Assembly (NCBI RefSeq): GCF_017654505.1
Contig: NC_054553.1
Location: 11,668,049-11,732,048, forward strand
From: Polyodon spathula
Lineage: Eukaryota > Chordata > Actinopteri > Acipenseriformes > Polyodontidae
Length of the DNA stretch: 64,000 nucleotides
Reading direction: 5' to 3'
The notes below the pieces were generated by a model. That model was given only the letters and a program-made list of their open reading frames with translations, had not been told where the DNA came from and ran no database searches. Shown piece after piece: positions 60,701-64,000 of this stretch; the stretch's first letter is position 1, and every line of letters begins with the position of its first letter. A program made the position numbers and the translations under genes.

Positions 60701-62183
60701 AGAACTTGATGTATTGACCACCACTGGTCTGGCTTCTCTATTCCATGACAATGGCACAATTTCAAGTTATTCTGAGCACACTACACCGTACCAGAGGAGC
60801 AAAAACATCAACATTTGGAGATTAAAAATTGGAGATTAAGGTTAAAAATGAAGGTTATAGGATGTTGCTTTTGTGTTTTAAAAGCCAAGTTAGCTGCTGC
60901 CTTAGATTATTATGAATTATTGTTTTGATATCAAGAGTTATGGACCCAGGGTCAACCCGGGTAAGACTCAGGTAAGTGGGTTCACACTATGTGGGATTGT
61001 GACCCGGGTAGCCAGAACCTGGGTAGGAGTGCTAGTGTGAAAGGGGTTTTTGTAAAGGTTAAAATAACTAGATACAGTACACGTTACTGGTTTGTTTGGT
61101 TTACCATTTTAGTGTATTTGCTTATTATTTCCTTGAAGATTACAAAGGGAACCTGTCAAAATACCAGTATGTGTTAATGATTAATTAAGGCATACCAACC
61201 AGTATTCTGTGATCGCGTTCAGTTTTACACTGAAATGTGATTCCTGGGGTTTGTTTACTCATTCTTCTGTGCATTCTACTTTAAACCAGTTGTTTTACTT
61301 TCTTTACTGTACATCTACTAAAGGTGTTGGCTGCATGAACACGAGCTTCTCCAGCCCGGAACTATACAAAGACATACACGCAGCAGTAGGATGCGAGTAC
61401 GATCTACAGATCCACTGTAGTTCAGGGAACCACAACACAACTGCAAACAAAACAGGACCCCATTACTTGTTTAACCAAAATGGTAATTTTGACATACTGA
61501 CAACATAACAGAAAACCCACTGATCCACAGCATGAGCTATAAGGCATCACAATGTAGACTTCTTAAATAGCAGTATGTCAAAACTATTTTTTAAAACCAT
61601 AAGGGCAACTACAGCTTAATAGGGTGGCGATACTTAAATGGTGACCATGTGGCTCCGTGTTCTGCGGGGCAGTTTGGGATAGTTTAGGCTTTTCAACTCG
61701 CAACACAGTATATGAAAAAAATATTCAGGCTCTATTGTTGATACCGTTTCCCTTGACGTAACTTAAGGATGCAGTTTTGTTCTATTAACATGTCAGTATT
61801 CAATATTTTTGTTCATTATGGCGATTAATTTTACAAATACAATTACTGATCTTAATAAACAAATAAACGCAAGCACAACAAGGTACGTACTTATCCCTGA
61901 TGATGGTCTGAAGCTCTCGGATTTGGTCGTTCAGCGGCAGCAGTTTCAGCTGTGGGCCGATCTGCTGTACAGTACTAAAGATGTCAGTTTCGCTCCTTTT
62001 ATCGTCTTCGTGGGGGTCACTGCTTGCTGATATCGTGTGGCTGCTGTTCGCAAACCGAACCTGCTTGGTGCTGCCCGTCGCAGCATGCTCTGGTTGGCTG
62101 GGGTTAGCATTATTCAAGTGCTGGTTGTGGCAAGGCATTGCTTTCTTCTTGGCGGCGAAGTTGCTTTGTGAAGCGCTTTCCAT
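54666..62183 (-). CDS. uprt: Uracil phosphoribosyltransferase homolog UPRT, complete, 7 exons
   Basis: Homolog of uracil phosphoribosyltransferase, which makes UMP from uracil and PRPP in pyrimidine salvage. From memory, catalysis by the human protein has not been clearly shown, so activity here is open. Exons in coding order: 62183-61891, 59067-59025, 58299-58230, 57784-57722, 57253-57092, 55257-55159 and 54772-54666. All junctions are GT-AG and the total of 837 nt gives 278 aa (human 309; the difference is in the variable N-terminus). Landmarks: MPCHNQ near residue 16, IGPQLKLLPLNDQIRELQTI before exon 2, GNCGVSIMRSGEAMEQGLRD, FPPDIYRRKVLLMYPI, the PRPP-loop counterpart STGNT at 211-215, and the C-terminus HFGQKYFGTD. 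It is convergent with zdhhc15, as in human. Confidence 0.95.
55159..55257 (-). CDS. uprt: uprt exon 6 (PRPP loop)
   Basis: Encodes STGNTVIEAVKVLIEHGVQP and the following IILLSLFSTPH. STGNT is the counterpart of the PRPP-binding loop; bacterial enzymes have a DPMLATG-type loop here. Acceptor CTGCACAG, donor GTAAGC. Confidence 0.95.
57092..57253 (-). CDS. uprt: uprt exon 5
   Basis: Encodes residues 157-210: GEAMEQGLRDCCRSIRIGKI, then LIQSDEETQKAKVFYAKFPP and DIYRRKVLLMYPIL. It is almost residue-for-residue like the human protein. Acceptor CCCTCAG, donor GTGAGT. Confidence 0.96.
57722..57784 (-). CDS. uprt: uprt exon 4
   Basis: Encodes GHKYDGVKFEKGNCGVSIMR and S156, a highly conserved block of the phosphoribosyltransferase fold. 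Acceptor ACCAACAG, donor GTAAGC. Confidence 0.95.
58230..58299 (-). CDS. uprt: uprt exon 3
   Basis: Encodes IRLVVEEGLNQLPYTEC and TVTTPT, followed by one base of Gly136. Acceptor TTCCCCAG, donor GTGAGC. Confidence 0.94.
59025..59067 (-). CDS. uprt: uprt exon 2 (43 nt)
   Basis: Encodes STTRGDFVFCADRL after completing Lys98; the human equivalent is TASRGDFMFSADRL. Acceptor TTTTACACAG, donor GTGAGT. The first bases and the acceptor are duplicated about 134 bp upstream in intron 1 (59183-59204). Confidence 0.92.
59183..59204 (-). other. uprt: Duplicated uprt exon 2 acceptor (22 bp)
   Basis: These 22 bases are identical to 59049-59070, which cover the 3' splice site and first coding bases of uprt exon 2. 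On the minus strand the copy is preceded by CATTTTCAG, so it could act as an acceptor. Reading on from it meets a stop within about 20 codons, and no clear donor follows. Confidence 0.6.
59205..59312 (+). repeat. Three-copy minisatellite of palindromic units (uprt intron 1)
   Basis: Units of about 36 bp, each opening CCAGCAGRCATT and closing CTGSTGGTGGAC-like, so each unit can fold on itself. Directly beside the duplicated acceptor. Confidence 0.7.
59529..59795 (+). repeat. Repeat family R1, copy 5 (uprt intron 1), internally rearranged
   Basis: The first half matches (CACATGTGCAGTTTTGAAAG, ATATGGTACTAC). The second half (59690-59795) matches only as a reverse complement: GCTTTCAGCCAGTAACATGC is the inverse of the GCATG-TACTGGCTGAAAG block of the other copies. 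An internal inversion or two abutting pieces. Confidence 0.65.
59796..61890. other. uprt intron 1, remainder
   Basis: No exon recognised. GGGTCAACCCGGGT...GTGACCCGGGTAGCC...CCTGGGTAGG at 60952-61026 resembles a fish MITE with CCCGGG words. Confidence 0.4.
61891..62183 (-). CDS. uprt: uprt exon 1
   Basis: Encodes residues 1-97: a polar, low-conservation N-terminus (MESASQSNF, MPCHNQ) followed by the conserved LKLLPLNDQIRELQTIIRD. The donor is GTACGT, phase 2. The frame stays open upstream to another ATG at 62264. I chose 62183 because the distance to MPCHNQ is closest to the human protein. Confidence 0.88.
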
Positions 62184-63501
62184 ATAACAGAAACGATCCC
62201 CTTGTTTGGTATCGCACGGTATTCCACTAGTCTTATCTTTTAAAAAGGTAAACAAATAAATCAACGTGTTACCAGTATCATGGATCTCCTCTGACGCTCA
62301 GAGAACGCATGGGGTAGCTCTAGCACAGGTCATTGAACAGGATGTTTGCTCACTTCTGGTTGAGTGGGTGGGTGCCGCTCGTCGGAGAGTGGCTGCATTT
62401 TAGAGTCAGTCATTTGGCAGAACTGTATGGAGAACCATGTGTGCCTAAACTATCCATCCGTTAATCTGTCAATTTCTGCAGCAATTCGTCTATAAATTTG
62501 CCAATTCTCACATCTCCTTCTATTTATATATGAATTCATACACTAATTCATAAACGTCTTTCTTAATTCATCTAATAATTAATTACTTAATTTGACAATT
62601 CATTAATCGAAAGGCTGTACGGTCCTGTAAATTTCCAATCAACCAGACAAACTTCCAACTGTCAATCTCGCTCTGTGCCGAAAACACTGCAACCTTTCTA
62701 GCCAATGGGAGCACACAAAGCATTGTGGTATAGAGTTAGGCAAAAAAAATTATATGGAGAGTCAAAGCAGGCGTACGAAATGTTGCTGGTTTTTGCCATG
62801 TTAAAAAATGCCGGTGTTTTTTTTTTTTTTTTTTACTGTACTATACTGCTGTGTCTTGATTATAATATTTTATGCTGTAATGTTATGTATTTGTAAAGTA
62901 ACCGGTGTTAACGGACTTTTAAATGATGTGATCAATACGCTTCTTTAAAGCGATGTTTCTGCGCTTGCGCCAACGGACGGGACAGTGCTCAGAAAATGGC
63001 ATTTTTCATAATAACCACGTATTGTCATAATTTGCTAATTTTGCCGTTTTCTTCAAAAGGCCTCGGGCAAATGTGAAATCTACTTCAAAAGATTTATGCA
63101 TTTTTTTTTTATTTATTGCAGGACAAATTGACCAATTCACAAACTGACAAACAAATCGACAAAAAAATTGACAAATTCACAAATTGACAAACACATTGAC
63201 AAACTAACGGCTGGATAGTTTTGGCACAAATGGCGCTCTATAGACACCTGTGCAGCTTCATTTCTACTATTGTACTGTATTGTCATAATCAGTTGAGTTC
63301 AAAATAGCACTTAATTAAGCCCCTATTAGTTGCGTCAGTGAAACAGATTTATAAAGTATGTTAACTGAATTCCACTGTTTCCATGTTGGCGCTAATGCCC
63401 AATATATTAATACATTCTGTACACTCCCTACTGGAGCCAAAATGACTGCTGTATAATCCATTCCCACAGTGCTTTACTCCTTCTCTTGCTGCTTTTCAAA
63501 T
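62184..63501. promoter_or_regulatory. Divergent promoter region between uprt and the abcb7 candidate
   Basis: This 1.3-kb interval separates two head-to-head start codons. It holds an NRF1-like dyad TGCGCTTGCGCC at 62960-62971 and a YY1-like AAAATGGC at 62995-63002. Most of it is taken up by an inverted-repeat element (62426-63244). Transcription starts cannot be seen directly. Confidence 0.4.
62426..63244. mobile_element. Foldback DNA element with subterminal TTGACAAA repeats
   Basis: Left arm near 62436-62476 and right arm near 63200-63240 are inverted copies sharing GTGCC-AAACTATCCA-CCGTTA-T-TGTC, with roughly 26 of 30 positions equal. Beside the right arm, ATTGACAAA-type words recur at 63122-63206, and related TCAATTT/AATTC words follow the left arm. 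There is no coding capacity inside. It looks like a nonautonomous DNA transposon of about 820 bp; the family is not recognised. Confidence 0.6.
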
Positions 63502-63654
63502 ATGTCGACGTTGTTATTTCCCCTGCAATGTGGATATCACTTCCAAAGAAGAAAACTAGCCGTGTTATTACAGCAAGCCAGCTGCTATCACCTTCTGAGG
63601 CACAACAATGACCAGAAAAGTAGAACATATTACAAAAAGCAAAACACATTCCAG
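63502..63654 (+). CDS. abcb7: Probable first coding exon of ABCB7 (partial gene)
   Basis: An open stretch of 51 codons starting MSTLLFPLQCGYHFQRRK and ending KKQNTFQ at a perfect CAG/GTAAGC donor, phase 0. It has many Arg/Lys, Gln and aromatic residues and only one acidic residue, as expected for a mitochondrial targeting sequence. ABCB7 is the inner-membrane ABC half-transporter needed for cytosolic iron-sulfur cluster assembly; its N-terminus is poorly conserved, so the sequence alone does not prove identity. The main support is synteny: in human the gene divergent from UPRT, on the side away from ZDHHC15, is ABCB7. A four-codon upstream ORF begins at 63442. The rest of the gene lies beyond the window. 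Confidence 0.45.
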
Positions 63655-64000
63655 GTAAGCATTGATATTACTATTGGACTTGGCGTTTGAGTGCAGTCAC
63701 AAGGCCTTGATAAGTTTGTGAATTCAGAAACACTGCTCCGTTTCTTTTTTTGTTTGTTTTGTTTTGTTTTGACAGCTATGTTACATAACAGGCGGGTCTC
63801 GTAATTGTAGTAAACGCTGTGTTGTGAATTTTTTTTTTTTAATGCAAGACGTAAAACAAAGACATTCAGATGTCAAAAGTAAATTTCTTTAGTAAGATTT
63901 AAACGCGTATTTTACTATGTGAATGCATAAGCCATTTTCAAAATGTGTACGGAACTTCAGTAGGTTTTGCTATATTACTTTAATTAAATACATATTTAAG

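Noticed and set aside
62184..62264. Upstream extension of uprt to an ATG at 62264
   Set aside because: The frame is open, but the added 27 residues have no counterpart in the human protein, and the start at 62183 gives the expected distance to MPCHNQ. Not fully excluded.

Overview
This is a vertebrate genomic window, AT-rich and dense in interspersed repeats. It has long introns with GT-AG splice sites, no bacterial-style gene packing, several Tc1/mariner DNA transposons of the kinds common in fish, and tRNA/V-SINE-like SINEs. A ray-finned fish is the best guess. The long introns and repeat mix would fit a non-teleost such as sturgeon, paddlefish or gar, but I cannot fix the species from sequence alone.

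Two complete protein-coding genes can be read exon by exon. zdhhc15 (plus strand, coding exons 23286-41564, 11 coding exons, 333 aa) is a DHHC-type S-palmitoyltransferase. uprt (minus strand, coding exons 62183 down to 54666, 7 exons, 278 aa) is a uracil-phosphoribosyltransferase homolog. In both genes every intron phase closes, so the reading frames are intact. A third gene probably begins at 63502 on the plus strand. Its 51-residue first exon looks like a mitochondrial targeting peptide and ends at a consensus donor. Gene order and orientation (zdhhc15 > < uprt, then a gene divergent from uprt) match human Xq13.3, which predicts ABCB7 there.

Layout: 1-22.9 kb is intergenic and contains no gene I recognise. 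It holds a 313-bp near-perfect hairpin element, SINE pieces, a decayed hAT-type transposase (about 6.1-7.0 kb, minus), two Tc1 elements (7.27-8.86 kb and 20.56-22.07 kb), a SINE at 12.2 kb, a duplicated 200-bp block at 12.65-13.15 kb, and a short hAT MITE with a perfect 8-bp target duplication at 13.2 kb. 23.3-41.6 kb is zdhhc15. Its intron 3 carries two more Tc1 copies, a hAT-like foldback element and a pair of inverted repeat arms 5.8 kb apart. Introns 4, 5 and 7 each carry one copy of the same unidentified repeat of about 400 bp, and intron 8 carries a minisatellite. 41.6-45.3 kb is the probable zdhhc15 3'UTR. 45.3-54.3 kb is the convergent intergenic space, with a Tc1-derived MITE, a nearly intact Tc1 (49.04-50.61 kb) and AT/GT microsatellites. 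54.3-62.2 kb is uprt. 62.2-63.5 kb is the divergent promoter region, mostly occupied by a foldback element of about 820 bp.

The two genes are linked by conserved synteny, not by a shared pathway: ZDHHC15 palmitoylates membrane-associated proteins, and UPRT belongs to the pyrimidine-salvage family. I found no new biochemical system. The most interesting observations concern how repeats are placed relative to exons and promoters, and a duplicated splice acceptor in uprt intron 1.
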